DNA from: Pyrenopolyporus hunteri
Taxonomy: Eukaryota; Ascomycota; Sordariomycetes; Xylariales; Hypoxylaceae
Assembly (NCBI GenBank): GCA_902806595.1
Contig: CADCXC010000035.1
Span: 1,240,001-1,304,000, forward strand
Length of the DNA stretch: 64,000 nt
Direction of reading: 5' to 3'
Positions 34,169 through 48,659 of the stretch are shown here, piece after piece. The stretch's first letter is position 1. The number at the start of each line of letters is the position of its first letter. The notes under the pieces are model-generated. The model saw nothing but the letters and a program-made list of their open reading frames with translations. It ran no database searches and was not told where the DNA came from. The translations under genes and the position numbers were made by a program.

Positions 34169-35552
34169 TCATAGGGTGATCTTTTCTTCAGGAAGTGGTA
34201 CAACAGGTAGACCCCAAACAATACGAGGTCCGGCATCCTCTCCACTCCATGCTTCGTCGAAAGCAATGCTCGACCACGCTGCAGCCTTTGATCCTCTTTC
34301 GAGCATCTCGTCCTGATACTCCCCCAGCGCTCTTCTTATTTCATTGGTATCGTTCGTCTGTAGCTTGGCTATAGCTTTCCCAAGCTTAAGCGCGTCTAGC
34401 AGGGCATGGAATCCCCCTTCACCCCGGACTATTCGCTTTGTCAGATTCCTTCCCAAGTAGTGGATCGATAAAGACGGCTTACATGATGGCATGCAGTGCG
34501 CAGCGTCGCCAAGTAACGTAATCCTTCCTTTCGGTAACATCTCGGGCTCCATGATTAACGTGTAGAAGTGTATCGGCGGTTTCTTCATCCCCTGCGGCCC
34601 CGTCCTCTCGACGATAGATCTTAGTCGGGGCGGCAAATGCTTTGTTTTCTCCAGCGCCGCCTCGTATAGCTCTTCCCGACTAGCCGAGTACGTCCAGAAA
34701 TCCTTTTTGGTCGCCTCTTCATCGCGCCAGAACAGGTTGAAGAAGTACTTTCCGGACTTCCCATCAGGAAATACCTCACTCAGGCCAACGAAGAGGAACG
34801 AAGGAGAGTCATCGGTTACACTCATATCCACTAAATAACAGGACCGTCCCATCTGAAGTTGCTCCTCCATGTCCTGACCACTCAATACGATCTCCCCGTT
34901 AATAGCACCCTGACACGGTTGCTTAATGACGTCCTGGCCCCCGAGGAGGTATTTTCTAGCTACGGTCGGGTCAGCACATAATCCCATGCCGCTTCTACAA
35001 GAGTACTCACTAGGGCTATATGGCCCCTCCGCGCCAACGAGGATATCACCAGTCGCTGAAGTTCCATCCTCAAAATATACCGTTACCGAATCATTATCTT
35101 CTTCAATACGAACAGCGTGCTTACCATATTGAATTGGCATATTAGTCGCTAACCACTTCCTAAGTCGAGCGCGGTTTGCACGGATGAATTTCCCGCTGCC
35201 ATCATCGCGGACTCCCAGTCTTCTTGTGCGATCATGTCTATACCAGGCAAATTCATAAGTACATTTCAGGGGGAGTAGGTGGTTTACGAAGTCGCGTGAA
35301 GGCATGTCGTCTGGGATAGACGCGTCGAGCTCCGCGAGCATCCTTGGGAGAGTCATTAGCCTTCGCCCTACCTATCTAGCCGGACACTTACGTATGGAGG
35401 CCAATTGCCCAACCTTGAACCCGGATATCGTCGCTCGGGTCTCGCTCGAAAACCTCAAACGAGATCTTGTTCTTGCGCAGTGTTTGACCTAATAACAGGC
35501 CGCCCAATCCACCACCCACGATCAGAACATGAGGAGCAGCTCCTTTTACCAT
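34169..35552 (-). CDS. FAD-dependent monooxygenase (group A, salicylate-hydroxylase-like)
   Basis: Four exons: 35552-35392, 35342-35011, 34959-34483 and 34428-34169, 409 aa. Introns are 49, 51 and 54 bp; the middle one keeps frame and hides in the ORF, but its GTGAGT, CTGAC and TAG signals and the join GAEGPYSP-TRKYLLGG reveal it. The last join gives LGDAAHCMPS-FRGEGGFHALLDAL, the FAD GD motif with its helix. The N-terminal dinucleotide motif is VGGGLGGLLLG (residues 12-22), with FEVFERD ending strand 2. The usual DG motif reads VGAEG here. There is no signal peptide or C-terminal membrane anchor. The family hydroxylates aromatic or polycyclic substrates using NAD(P)H; substrate unknown. The start is the ATG directly before the FAD motif. 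Confidence 0.88.
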
Positions 35553-38429
35553 TTTCCTTGCTTAGCAAGTACAGCGCAATTATGACATTCTAACAAGGTA
35601 ACAGGTCTTAAAACTGCCTTGCCAAGCCAAGCCCCAATGATATATTATCCCAAGGTGAACGCTTATATACTTCTTTTGAACTTGAGACCTCAACATTTCG
35701 TATTCCTCGTATTCCGAGGAGCTTCGGATCGAGTTAATTACTTCACAGGGCTCGCGTCGGAGTAGCGTTTAGCGACGCCTATCAGGAGCAGCTCGGTTCG
35801 GTCATACGCGGTTATCCGAATACTTAATAGGAAATCCACCTCCATTATAGAAACCTATGCGTAATATCCGCCAACGGCCATCAAGGAAAATCCTTAACCA
35901 GGTCCGAAGCGAACACTCCCGTTTAACATATCCGGCGGCTACTCCGAAGGAGATCCGAATATCGCGCACTAAGATAGGTATTCAACCTTCTTACTGGCGG
36001 CTCCTGCACACGCTTACGCGCCAGGCTTTATCAGTAAGTACACGCGATGTAGACGTTGCGTATTTATCGCTACACCATAAGAAGGGAAGGCCTCGCTACT
36101 GTAGTGAAGAGAGTATATCGATAGGGTCTTGCTTTCGAGTGACAGTTCGATGGAGATCCGTCTTGCTTGAGAGCGGCCGTGTCCGTCGTGGCGCCCCAGA
36201 AAAACGACCCGTGATATTCCCCCCTTCACTGTCAGGGGTACATTTCATGTTACAAAAGCAATAACATCAGAAACATGATAGGAACAAAAAAAATAACGAG
36301 AAGACGTCACCGATACAAAACCGCTCTTTCCTATAAGAGTAAGTTTTAAGCGAGGACATATATAAAATCCTTCCAGGAAGCGAGCCGTTTATGCATTTGA
36401 GACTATGTCCTTATATCTGGTTACCCGAACGCGCTACTGCGCAAGACACGTCAAATTACTACGACCGAAACCGGTGAGACGGGTTTAGGTGCAATATTCA
36501 AGGCTGATAGGTACTTAGTGACCGCTCCAGGCCGGAGAAAGGTTATCGAGACGGCCAGAGCGCCTTTAGAAAACTGTGGCCCGAGGCGGTGGGCTGATAC
36601 ATGCAGTAAAAACGGGATGCATGTATGTTCGAATTGCCTCCCATCTAGGTTGTATTTACGTAACTCGTGAGGTGAAGTGCAATGACAATCTCTACTACGA
36701 TTAAACCCAGGGTCTACCATATCAGCCTCAGTCGGCATTGTCCTGCATGTCTCACTCAGCACTGACTATTCCTTCAGCTCTCGCCAAATTCAAACACAGT
36801 CCCTTGGGTTGTCACGTCCACAGCCTGACTGACCCCCATTCAACGTATGTACGTCTCAATAAGAAGCCCGCCACTTACCTCTAGTTTCCTAGAAGATTCC
36901 TCCAAACCTAGGAGCTTCGTAGGCGGATGAGAAAGGTAGACCCCCAGAATAGGTCCTAAGGGGCCAAGATGCCATAAGACATAAGTAACGGGTCGCGAAG
37001 ACCAAAACCAGAGACGCAGCTGGACCGAAGTCCATACGACGAGTGTCGCAAAGTACCCTATTCGGAGTATCACGCGGCTCCAAGGCAGGTGCCACATGGA
37101 CGCGCTGATCCAACGGTTCCCATGCGGTACGGGCCGAGACCATTCGTATCGAAGCCCCATCGGTCGATTCTCCTTACTTTCGTACGTTAGTTCTCTTGGC
37201 TGTGCTCATCCCGTGTCCATGCAAGAAAGGAACACCTACCAAGCTATCGTACTCCGATATCTTGAATCATATGATAGGGGCCTCTCATAGATCTAGAAAT
37301 AGCGCTTATGCAGGACTTCAAAAGCCTCCAGGAGCGTGGTTGGCGGTCTAACAGCAGTAAGCGACTCAGATATCCCTAGCACACATCAACTTGGCGAGAT
37401 TCAGCATGCTTAGCATAGACATGACCAAGTTACACGGCTCAGCTGGCTTGTGATTTACGACTGTTTGGAGTGTTAGATACAACCTAGCCTTTTCTGAGAC
37501 ATGTAACATCAAATATCTGGAAGAGGGCGGATCGCAGACTAAAATACCGCAAACCTTCCAGATACACTTCCCCGCGAAAGCTGACTTGACTACGCGCTAG
37601 TCTTCCCTCGGAACGCAATGAGATGCAACTGTCGTCCACGAAACAGAGGGCGTCAGTATCACCATTCGCATCCATATCGAGAGCACTCAACATTGAAGCC
37701 CTTCCAATGTGTATCATATCATAGCGGTTCGGTCTCCTCTTGCCCACATTCGAGTCGTTGAAATAAATTTTCCGTCTTGGCCATCGACTCGTTCTCAGAC
37801 GAAGCTAGTCTACACGCTCGAAATCTCATTCCACGGACATTGTCGACCGTAATTTCCTAAAGCGATCTCATATTAGAATAGATCACTTTGTCGTTGTCAC
37901 GATGCCCAGAATACCAAGGCTAACACGCCGACCACATCAGGTTTGGTTATCCAGCGCCAAGTAGGTTTCTCCTCTCCGGTAAAATTCGACGACGGCCTTG
38001 GTCGTGGTCTAGAAGTCATGGCGTACCCCGTAGCGAGTGGAAGCGATGTGCGATGCGGCTCTATCATGAAGGCGCAATATGACGCTCATCCAGTCTAAGC
38101 ACTTTATAACTACCTACACTTTTTCCGGGGACTTGGGTGCCACGTAACCGATTGGATGTAACATCATTAATTTAACCCACGCGCTGAATATGCGCTTGCT
38201 TTCATTTCATTATAGAGCGCCGAACTTGAGCTGATTAAGTCTGGCCGATGTGACATTGGGGATCGTCAGGTACAGGTTCTAAGTCGAGTGCCAACTCACC
38301 AGGTTATTCTCAACAGCAGAGCTGGCAGTATAAAGATGAGGCATCATAACGCTAGGTTGTCATCTGTGCGATCGGTTAACCCATATCCGATAGAGGAACT
38401 CCCTTAACAGAACACAGATTCTCGCCAAT
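35553..38429. other. intergenic, no gene seen (2.9 kb)
   Basis: Upstream DNA of the divergently placed monooxygenase and xylanase genes. Open frames are short and unrecognised. GGCTAA, the core of XlnR/Xyr1 sites, occurs at about 37917. Confidence 0.5.
38329..38334 (+). promoter_or_regulatory. TATA box of the GH11 xylanase gene
   Basis: TATAAA, 96-101 bp before the ATG, nearly the same spacing as in the small secreted protein gene. Confidence 0.5.
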
Positions 38430-39592
38430 ATGGTCTCCTTCACTTCCCTTCTCGTCGCGTGTGCTTCCCTCGCTGGACTAGTTTCCGCCTCACCGCTCAA
38501 TAACACGGAATTTGATCTCATCGAGAAGCGCCAGTCTACTCCCAGCGCCACCGGCCGCCACAACGGCTACTATTTCTCTTGGTGGACTGATGGAGGCTCT
38601 CAGGTTACGTATACCAACGAAGCCGGTGGTAGATACAGTGTAAAATGGGGTATGCATGTTTAAGCATTTCCCGCCCTATTATCTCTCCTAGAAGACTATG
38701 AGTTACCGGTCAGCTGGGTAGATGTAACGCCCATCAGCCCTTATAAAGCCACGGGTTTCAATGGGAGTGAGGTAGTTACTAACGGAGTGTTCCTATAGGC
38801 GGTGGCGGCGGCAATTTTGTAGGCGGTAAGGGATGGAATCCGGGTGGTCCGAAGTAAGACATTCCCACGACGTTCCCCTTTCAAGATATTCTGTGCCCAA
38901 CTACCTTAACTAACCATATCTGGACTACAGGGAGATCAGGTACTCTGGGACGTACCAGCCGAACGGTAACAGCGTGAGTGCTTCCTCGTAGCATTGCCTT
39001 CATCTTCAGGAACCGTTGATATCAGGAATCTGTCGTCCGCTCTGAGTCTACGGAGACGGCGGGCAGCGGGGTCACGGCCAAGGATATTCAAAATTCCATT
39101 ACAGAAACTAGAGGATCAGTACTAACTCCGTAAAGTACCTCGCCGTCTATGGCTGGACGCAGAATCCGCTTGTTGAATACTACGTTGTTGAGAATTTCGG
39201 CACGTACAATCCGGCGTCGAACGCGCAGAAGAAGGGCTCCGTCACCACAGACGGCGGTACTTACGACATCTACGTCAGTACGCGGTACAATCAGCCCAGC
39301 ATAGAGGGCACAAGGACCTTCCAGCAGTATTGGTCTATCGTACGTCACTTCGTTTGCTACCTGCCTTATCCTATCCCTTACAAGACCGTCTCCAAGCGAC
39401 AGAAGAGCGTACTAAAGTTAAACGTATTAGCGAACGCAAAAAAGGACGGGCGGCACCGTCACCACCGGCAACCATTTCGCCGCCTGGGAGAAAGCTGGCC
39501 TAAAGCTGGGCTCGCACAATTACATGATCGTCGCAACGGAGGGCTACTATAGCAGCGGGTCGGCCTCCATCACCGTCGAGTCGCCTCCGTGA
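38430..39592 (+). CDS. GH11 endo-1,4-beta-xylanase, secreted
   Basis: Five exons: 38430-38649, 38799-38853, 38931-38973, 39136-39339 and 39431-39592, 227 aa, the usual GH11 size. Four introns (149, 77, 162 and 91 bp); three have strong TTACTAAC-type branch sites. A signal peptide (MVSFTSLLVACASLAGLVSA) is followed by a short propeptide ending KR at residues 33-34, a Kex2-type site. Landmarks are GYYFSWWTDGG, NFVGGKGWNPG, YLAVYGWTQNPLVEYYVVE with nucleophile Glu near residue 120, DGGTYDIY, QYWSI-RTQKRTGGTVTTGNHF and ATEGYYSSGSASI with acid/base Glu near residue 211. There is no carbohydrate-binding module. It hydrolyses xylan backbones outside the cell. Four introns is many for GH11, and the gene is invisible as one ORF. 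Confidence 0.92.
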
Positions 39593-42500
39593 TTAACTCA
39601 CGATGCTCCGTTCCGCTATCGTAGTCCGCCATCAGCATAGGGGTCGCTTAAGATATGCGAGTGGAACAATGAAGGCATCGGTGTCCCAACAGTAGTAACG
39701 TAAAGACGTAGCAATGAGTATTATATCTTATGATCTACCAGTACCTGTTAGCGCTCTTGATTCTCCCTATCGCTGAGTTACCAGGTGTCTAATAGGAGAT
39801 AAAATGTTACCCTACCTACCTAGGCGAGGCTGTAAAAGGGCACGAAAGTGTATAAATAGCCATGTGTATGTATGTTTATATCCGTCAAATATGCCCTGTT
39901 GGCGACGAATTCCAGTCAAGGGCATAGCGCCGGGACCGCCGGGAAACTCAGCGCAGCCAACCAAGAAATCGCTATCAGCCACTGCCACTTATATCCGCGG
40001 GTCTCCTCATGGTATCACATGCGTTTTCTAGTTTATCACAACAAGTATAGGCTAGAACCACAGGAATTGAAAATGGCCTTGTTCGGCTGAGCTCTTTGTG
40101 ACCTACATGATCCCATTCAGGCGAAGCCCAACGCCACTTCGTTCCTTAGGTGTTCATTTCATAGGTTATTCCCTTTGATTCCCATTTCAATAGAGGCATT
40201 CATCAAGGATAGGGTACAAAATATCGGCCCTCTCAATCGTTATAGATAGGAGGTGCGCAGCCCTTAGTCTAAGTTATCGAAGAAACTCGTATCTTTAGGG
40301 TAATATTCAAGATTTGCGTTTTCTGGTTCATTACAGCGCAGATGTATTTCAATTGGCAATTTGCACTAACCGGTAACTTGCGACTGTCTCGATATGGAGT
40401 AATCTACGACGCCGTGCCTTAAAGACCATGGGTTGGGCGTGTAAACCGAGGATGAAGTATTTGGATCTACTCGGGACAACCATGAAGTTGAAAGTGCCAG
40501 ACCCAAGAGCCGAATGTGCGCTAAGGGGAGACATTTTAACATGAAGGGATCAGATATGCTATCGGTTTGTCTATTTTAGAAATAAGCTATATGGAATGAT
40601 CTATATGACGGCTTTTCATCGAGATACCTGTCCCCAGGCTACAGACGTATCAGCAACATCAAAGATTGAAGGCAGGTGTGAACCGGTGACTACGAGTAGA
40701 ATCTATCTAAAGGTAACAGAAATGATGTATGTGGTAACCAGAAAGAGCATGCCCGTGGAATTCTAACTCCTAAGCGGGCAAGTGAAAATGTCCGAGTATG
40801 GAGGCGGAAAATTAAGAGGTATAGACAGTCTATACTCTATATAAAATATAGCAAGAGATGGTCTCTAGGTGTAAATGACTTCCCTCAATTGAGTTGAATA
40901 TTCATCTAAGGTTTCTTTTTCCTACATCGTTGGCGCATGTCACGGTAGATAGTAGCGCATATTAATACGAAGAGCTACGTTACATATAGGCACGCACACG
41001 TAGACGATAAATTACACGACGCTTTCGTAGCTACATAATGTCGGCGATTTCGTGGTTTCTTAACACCAGAGCACGAGCTCAGCGTGCTCGGGCTACGGTC
41101 GTATGACTTTCGCAAAGGTCAAGATTGGTATTTCGAGTGGCCCGATAAGTACCTATATTACCATAGATCCAGTAGCAATGGGCTAGGAGACGAATCTATA
41201 AAAACTAAAACTTCGCGAGTAATTCGACAACCCTTTTACTCGTATAGTTCGGTACTGATACCTAATTGATTGTCTAGAGTTTAAGAAGCCGCATAATGCA
41301 TTTCGGTCTGAGTTAAATTGTAAACTAGTTGGTAAGTCTACGTCCTTACTCTTTCTAATAAACCCTAAAATTCGGGCGATGAGAGACACTACGAATTTAA
41401 ATGCTTAGAACATGTTCCGTTACACTACTGACTTCCGCTGCGCGAATAAACTTGGAAAAGCGGTATGCCGTGTGAGGCGTACGAGATGTCATCGACTTGC
41501 GTGTATGGATCGGAAATACCGCGAAGCGGGATCGCGCCCGGGCGGTGTCGACGCTCATAATAGTTATTATTCCGCGTACTATGGTAGTAAATAAGACACT
41601 GCACGGGAAATGTGCAAAAAAAAAGAAAATAGGAAAGAAACCAAAGTCATTTCTTCGAGCACTTCTCAGGGGGTTAAGACGATCTTTCCTATCTAGTATA
41701 TTTCGCCGCCAAATTAGCGACGCGTATGGTGTTTGGTTCTTCTTTGGAACGATATGTTTGTTCATCCCGTAAAAATCCAGTCTTATCCGGTTTGAGCTAC
41801 TTTCCGGTCCTAATCCCTTATCGTACCTCTCCTCGGGAGATGATTGGCATCGGTATTGCGATGAGGAAGAAGTGTGTGTGCGCGCGTGTGATGATGATGA
41901 GTTTTGAAAACGCCCTAATGTACGTGCTTTGTTTCGAATTAGTCATCTCTATCGACTCGGATGAGCCGTTTAGATGCCGCGAATGTTTCAGCCATTCCTT
42001 CTATCTCGAGATCCCGCGCATGAGGCTCTCCCTCTTCTCGTAGGCGTAGCCATACAGATCCTTAGGCCTGATATCCGGATATGTACGACCGCAGTTGGCT
42101 GATTACTTCTAATCTTAAGCCTGCCGCGTGCATATGCAAGCGTGTTTCTGCTATAGAACGGACAAATTGGTCAGTCGAGACCTATGGAGTATTCTTGGCT
42201 AAGGTCGATCTTCTCTAAGATAAAGCTTAGTGCTTCAGCTAATCGACTTTATATGCTTGAAATTGTAACGTTCATCAAAAAAGCTTAACCACTTCGGATT
42301 AGCTGGATTGTCCTGCGCAATCACACACAGATGTATATACATACTGTACGGTAGTAGTTATCTCGATGTTGGCTTGGTTATTTGTTTCTATTATCATATA
42401 TTTTCGTATGGAAAGGCTCAACTCGAGGCCAAATCCCCACAACGGGAAATAGTGTTGTGTAGGCCTGTTCGACGACCCAACTTGACAAGATGGATTTTAC

Positions 42501-45500
42501 TTGGGTTGCCCCTGTGTAAGTGCGTGCTCGCTCCCCTGCCCATGCACGGGACCCCAAAATCTCCTTGTCTCCCCCAGAGAACCTACCCTACCTAGGTGCC
42601 ATTTTCCCCTGGCGGACCGTTGAACAAGGGCTTAAGAACGACAATGGTGACCGCCCCAGCTCCACGGTTCGCCTCTGTCGCATCCCTGAGCTGTGCAGTC
42701 GCACAAACCACGAGCAATCGGGCTTATCCCTTGCTCAGACTCGTTGTACAGAGATCCCCTCTATTATTCCGCTAAACGCAACGACGGTAGGCGTCGATGC
42801 ACTATGCGAAGCACGGCATTTTTACGGGCAAGGGGCGTAATGGAGGGAGACCGGGGGAGTTGACGGGATGGTCATAACCTAGCGTACAACACCATAGTGT
42901 CAACCGCCTATACGTAGGCTATTGCACGTATCCTCTTTAGGCATTACGTGGGCTACGCTACTGTGCGATATGTACGTCTAACCTATAATGGGCCGGAATA
43001 GGGAAATACGACGGACTTCCTAATGCACGGCGAAATGAGGAAGGGGCGTATTCATAGAAAGCCGCAAACATTCGGCGCAGGATTGCGGAGATGAGCGAGG
43101 GGAGAATCTAAGAAGAGTATCCCAATATCTTATGCATCTACAAATGTATATATCATGCTTGCACCTAACCGAGCTCGTTACCAAATATGAACGAATACTG
43201 GGATGGGGGATATCCGCTTAGTTTCATTCAGTAAAGTGCTACCTATACTGACCGCGTAGATTGTCATCGGTGAGTTCTGACGACGCCATTATACCGTATC
43301 AAGTCAACATGGAACGGTATACCACAATTCCCAGCCTACTTTCGCGGCGTATCGATGTACACATTTCGGACAAGGGGGGAATATTAGTAACGTACGGGAG
43401 ACATGGTATATCTGCAGGAACGCCGGTCCCGACTGGGATCCTCGTCAATTCTTTCATTTCATACAAGCACAGACGCTCGTCTATCTTTTTTTCGAGTCCA
43501 GGGAAGACGCGTCTGTTATGAAGGCCTTGTCTCGTGTCACAATAGCGCGAGACAATCTTCTCGAACAATGGAGCTTAAGGTACGGCATGGCCTGCGGGCT
43601 CGCGGCAAAGATCCATAGAGAAGACAAGACAAAAAGGGAATGGATCGATGGCGGTATGGTCAACGCGCTCATGCAAGCGCGCGGCAGAGTCCTGACTTGC
43701 TGTCTACCTACCTAGGTAGTCGATGCGCTGACAAAGACCTACGATAGTCGATGGACTATTCGTATGTGTCATAGATGCGGTCTCTATCTGAGGAGAATTA
43801 CATAATACGCCGTTCTAGATCTCTAATAAGTATACTACTCGCTACTCGCTACTCGCTGTGAATGAGCCCAGCATGATTCTCTGTCGTAAATACGGGAGGT
43901 GGGCACAGTATCGGAGCTTAGTTATGGAACGTCAATGGAAACATAGAATGTCACAAGACCGTAGAGACTCGGCCATTTAATGCATTAAAAACGCAGAACC
44001 GCGGCACGGGGAGCGACGGGTTATCTGAATAAAAGCGCGACGAAGAGAGGTAACAGAGGATAAGTATATAGTACACACTCATATTATGCACCTGCAAGGG
44101 TCAAGTGGGATGGCACCGTAGCATTCGCATCAAATCCTACTATGTATGGCAAACGAAACAGGGAATGATTTTGCCCCCTTGATTGCCTGCAAGGTCCAGG
44201 GGGGGCAAGATATGTTAGTTCGAAACCTTTCGCCTGCTCATACGGGCAAAAGTTTCCCGCTAAGCTAAGGATGAAGTTGGACTCGAGAAGATTTACATAG
44301 TACAATAGTGTAACTAATATTAACGCAGTTGATTGCTAATGTTAGGTAACGGACACGTTGATGTAAATGTAGAAATATATATGTTATCCGCACATGCCGT
44401 GTGCCTAGGCAAGTGGCAGGGGAGGGAGAAGCCGCTGTGCCTCCTACATACGTACCCGGCGTACTGTATTACAAGATAAAACCTGGGAATACTCCATTCG
44501 CTGGACGATGGGGGATTGTACCATAGTACACACATAGGAGGTACATGTAGCTATAGGAACGAACAGACCAGATGTTGCCATTGCCGTGTGTGGCCGGGGC
44601 TTCTGCAGTGAGATTTTTTGGCGAGGGCTTCTACATATATACTGTATAATACATCCATAGCGCGGGCTAGGAAGTGGTGTGAGCGTCTCGGTCGTGTGGG
44701 CAGATGAGTCGAAAGGATAAGATTGATGAAAAAGCAAGGACCTCGTTGGTCGTTGGTCGCTGCCCGTCGGCGGCTAACTAACTAGATCCCCATTGTTCAT
44801 GCTCAATATGTAGAGCATGAACACGTTCAACCAAAGCATATGCGAGTACGGCTCGGACTTTTAAAAGAGTCGTACAGTAATACTATGTACTTGTAGAATG
44901 GGCTCATGCGGTAAGAGCTTTATTAGTCATTAGGGTTACATGGGGCTTCGGTGAGATAGCTCGGTGAGATAACTTCACAACTACTTCTCACTAGGTATGA
45001 TCAGAGAGATATACGGAGCTTTTTATCTATCGATTTCCTGATAGAGCAGGAACTTTGTGAAGAGGTACTTTCATCTTAACTCTTGTCGAGCTTGTTCATG
45101 TATATGGTAAGGCTATGAATCTCAACTGTAAATACTGACACAGGAAGATCGATATGATACTGATATCTGTTCTCCGGAACTGGAAAGCGAGGAAAGCGAA
45201 CATCGGCCCCGACGTAGTTCCTCCGAACGGGACGATCCAAGCTCCTGTGGCTGGAGCTTGCCACATGAGTCAGACCCTTACTTAGAATTAGAAGCCTTTC
45301 GTTTTGTAAGCATTTGGAAATCGAAGACGGCGCTTAGTGAAAATATCTTGGTCGCCGACCTGACTGTCCGGCGTCATAGACATCCTATGCGCTGATATAA
45401 TTAACCTCAGCTTCGCCTTGGCGGTTGGATATGACTCCCTATTACCGTGTCGGATGATCAACCGGTTTCCGGGAGCCAACTTACCCCCGAAATGATGAGT

Positions 45501-48500
45501 GTCTTATACCTTTGCGGCAACGTTATACTATATTGCTCTCCAAGATTGGAGCTCTGATTCGTGAAAACTAAATAAGCTGCTATGAAGGATTCGTAGCCCC
45601 ATTCGGGAGTTGTATTCAGCATCCTTAAGGGGGGCTATGCTGTGACGGATTTACATTAGGCGTCCACTGCTTAGGTAGTTTATGGGGTCGACAGAATCCT
45701 CTCGGCAGAGTTTTCTTCCCCTGCAATAGCCTAAGTTGTACTATAGCATTGGCCTATTAAGCTTTGCAAAGCCATAGGCATACAAAGAGGACCCGTTGAG
45801 TGTTGGTTAAGAGTGATGCTCCGTGGTATTCGGGTTTATTGTCACGTAATGAAGAGATAGCATAACTGCTGCAGTCGTATGCGTATAGAATACGGGCCTA
45901 GGTGGCGTCATAATATTTCCTACAAAATGCTAGATTGCATTCTCCATTCAAAGAAGCAGGATCGGAGCGTCAAGGATTAACATTAGGAAATTTCCACCGA
46001 GATGGTAAACGTCCCCGTCAAACCCGAGGGAGTTAATTAAAGACCATAGGGACGATTCAAAGGGAAAAAAAAGCTGTAGCCTAATGCTGGGAGAGTGCTC
46101 AGATTCAGCCAAGGAACAAGAGATACATACAATAGACAACAAACCGCATGTTGATGGTGATAAGGAGCGAGCTCGTCGACGATGATACGACGAGGCTGTG
46201 GTCAAGGTATGATGATACTAGCTTACTCAAGATCGTTCGGCCCGGTGCCAAAGGGACCCTGGAAGTGGAGTATTCATACTCCTAGTATTTAGGGCTGTAC
46301 CGCTGGGAACCCCCCTGACCAAGAGCTGTCAAATCCCTTGTGTATGCTGAGACTAAGGACATGGGTAGGTGTCTGATCAAAGTGGAATTCAAGGCGAAGC
46401 TACCTTAACTCAACATATCTCCAAAGTATCGGTAGAATGGTATGTAACGCTCTACAATAGACGAGTACCCAGATGAAACATGAAGTTGCGACTAGACTTA
46501 CTTATCGAACAGTCATGTGTGGGTAGTGAGCTGGGCAACACAGGAAACATGATTACCATGTTAGGTTAATGAGATGGATAATGCTAAATAGTGCCGTTAG
46601 ATTTTTCGCTTGCTTTGGGGAGGGAAAGAGGACTGCAAAACGAGACAGGATATACGATACTCATAGACAAAATATTAGACTAGGTAGGGAAAAAGGAGAC
46701 TCCATGATGGCATGGCATAATTGGCTTCTCCACGAGTTCACGTATCATGAACAGTCCATTGTATAATAGGAATCGATCCTTCGCTATAGGGAACGAATAC
46801 CAATACGCCGGAGACATTTTCTTGAGCGTATGTTTATGCTGGCGCGAGCCAATTACCCATACGCTGCAATCAGCTGGGCGCCATCATTATTAGTTACTAT
46901 TATTGGTTTCAAATTTTATTATTAAAAATCGTTTGGATGAATAATTCGCGATATGAACAACCTCAAGCTTGAAGCATATAGTTAACGTAGCATTTCGGCG
47001 AAATTATACTATATGTTCGTTAGTAGCTACGATCGCTTGATTGTTTGGTTCATCTGTATTATAACCGTATCCATTTTCTAATTAACATCGTATACCCTTA
47101 GACTTTTGATGTCGCTAGCACTATGCGTCCATATACTAGTGTATATTAGCGTTTCCGTATCTGTACAATACAATAAACATGGATTGGGCTCCAAAGCAAC
47201 TAGCAATAACGAGTCTACTCCATACCTGAAGTGGTGTCTTGAACTACTTGTTCCTACGCACGGTTATTATCACTTGGTGATCCTCTTAGAAATGAGGCCG
47301 GAAGGTTAGCCAAAGGATTTGTAGATATCAGGTACTCTGTAGTAAGTGCCTAGGTACCTTGTGACTGAGCTTTTAGCTTGCGATTAAGTGGGCCAAAAAA
47401 CTGGTTGGTACGCACCTATGTACCTTACCTACCCCCCTTGCCGAATCAACGATTGCTACCTAATCGGGGTTACCCCATTCCGTTGAATTTTTTAAAAAGG
47501 AAGAAAAAAAAATTAGAAGGTCACCCGCACAGTACCTCTGAGAGGTATCCCTGCTCGAACTCGGGTGTAATGGGATTCGTGTATTAGGTAGCCATCGACA
47601 TGTGATAGGGGGCGTGTGAAAATTAAGAACGCTAGTGGTAGTATCGAGTCCGGTTTAATAATATGCATATTATATATGGATACGCGTCGGCTGTGAAGCA
47701 CTACTTCAAACTAAACTTCTCATACATGATGTAGGTAGTTGTTCATTTCATTCGTGGATTTTCCTGTATCCCTTGTCAGTGTTTGGGACCTTATTGCTAT
47801 GTAATATGCTTCGCTTGCGCGCGTGTGTAATCATTAAAACTGTACTACAAGTACGTATCAATCGAAAAGATAGGTACCTACATGTGGTCTGGACGGGCAA
47901 TTTACGTGATTATTTGATAGGTAAGAGCTATAACGAATTCGGCATTGACGAACCACGTGGAGTCCTCTTGTGAAGGTGGGCGTATCCCTGTGAGGGGAGA
48001 CGGTAAGGGCCTTTTTTTTTTTTTTTTTTTCTCCGTGGGAACTTATGAAGGATTTTTCTTTTGAGATCGCTTGACGGTGGGTGATGAGATCCGTCGACTG
48101 GGCACCGCTGTAAGCTGCATATTTGGTGGCTGGCCCTTCCCAAGAGATTGCGATATCAGTGCATCGAAACATCCTCGCAGTCGAGTAAAATTCTCCGAGT
48201 CGTTAGGGCGGTCTGATACCATCATTAACGAGCCAGAGTATCCAGGCTCAGGAGGCGCCCAAAAATACACTAGGTTTAACACCGACTGCGGGCCCTGTAC
48301 GTATACAGGTATGTATGTAGGTATAGATCGATTTCATTGTCCAGGGGACTCGGCGTCGGACAGACAATCTGGGGATTTTTATCGGCGTCAAGTAGGAAAC
48401 AAGATCTGCCGGTCAAGGATGGATGCAGTAATTACATCATGCAGCTTGTCGAAGTACAGTTGTGTGTACATCGAATTGAAGTAAGCCAATTCCCATACGT

Positions 48501-48600
48501 GGTGGTGGTGTTGGTAACGTACATGTAGGCACTGTCATTATATGCGAGTCTACATATCTGAGTAGTCATTAGAGTTCAGGGGCCGGAGGGAAGAATCAAG
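39593..48600. other. gene desert, part 1
   Basis: About 9 kb without a convincing gene on either strand. The longest frames are about 120 codons and show no domain, codon bias or splice support I recognise. Base composition is mixed, not extremely AT-rich; TA dinucleotides look frequent, which would fit old RIP-mutated repeats, but I could not measure this. Short repeats include CTACTCG at 43837-43860 and a T19 tract at 48012-48030. Confidence 0.5.
48012..48030. repeat. T19 homopolymer
   Basis: Nineteen T in a row. It could be a degraded retroposed poly-A tail on the minus strand or simple slippage; no element is recognisable beside it. Confidence 0.8.
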
Positions 48601-48659
48601 CACGTGAAGATTTCCCACGGAATCCCTATAGCGACAGCCCGAACTTGCGTCCGAATACG

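Noticed and set aside
20340..35552. A complete secondary-metabolite gene cluster
   Set aside because: No backbone synthase, transporter or pathway-specific Zn2Cys6 regulator recognised in the window.
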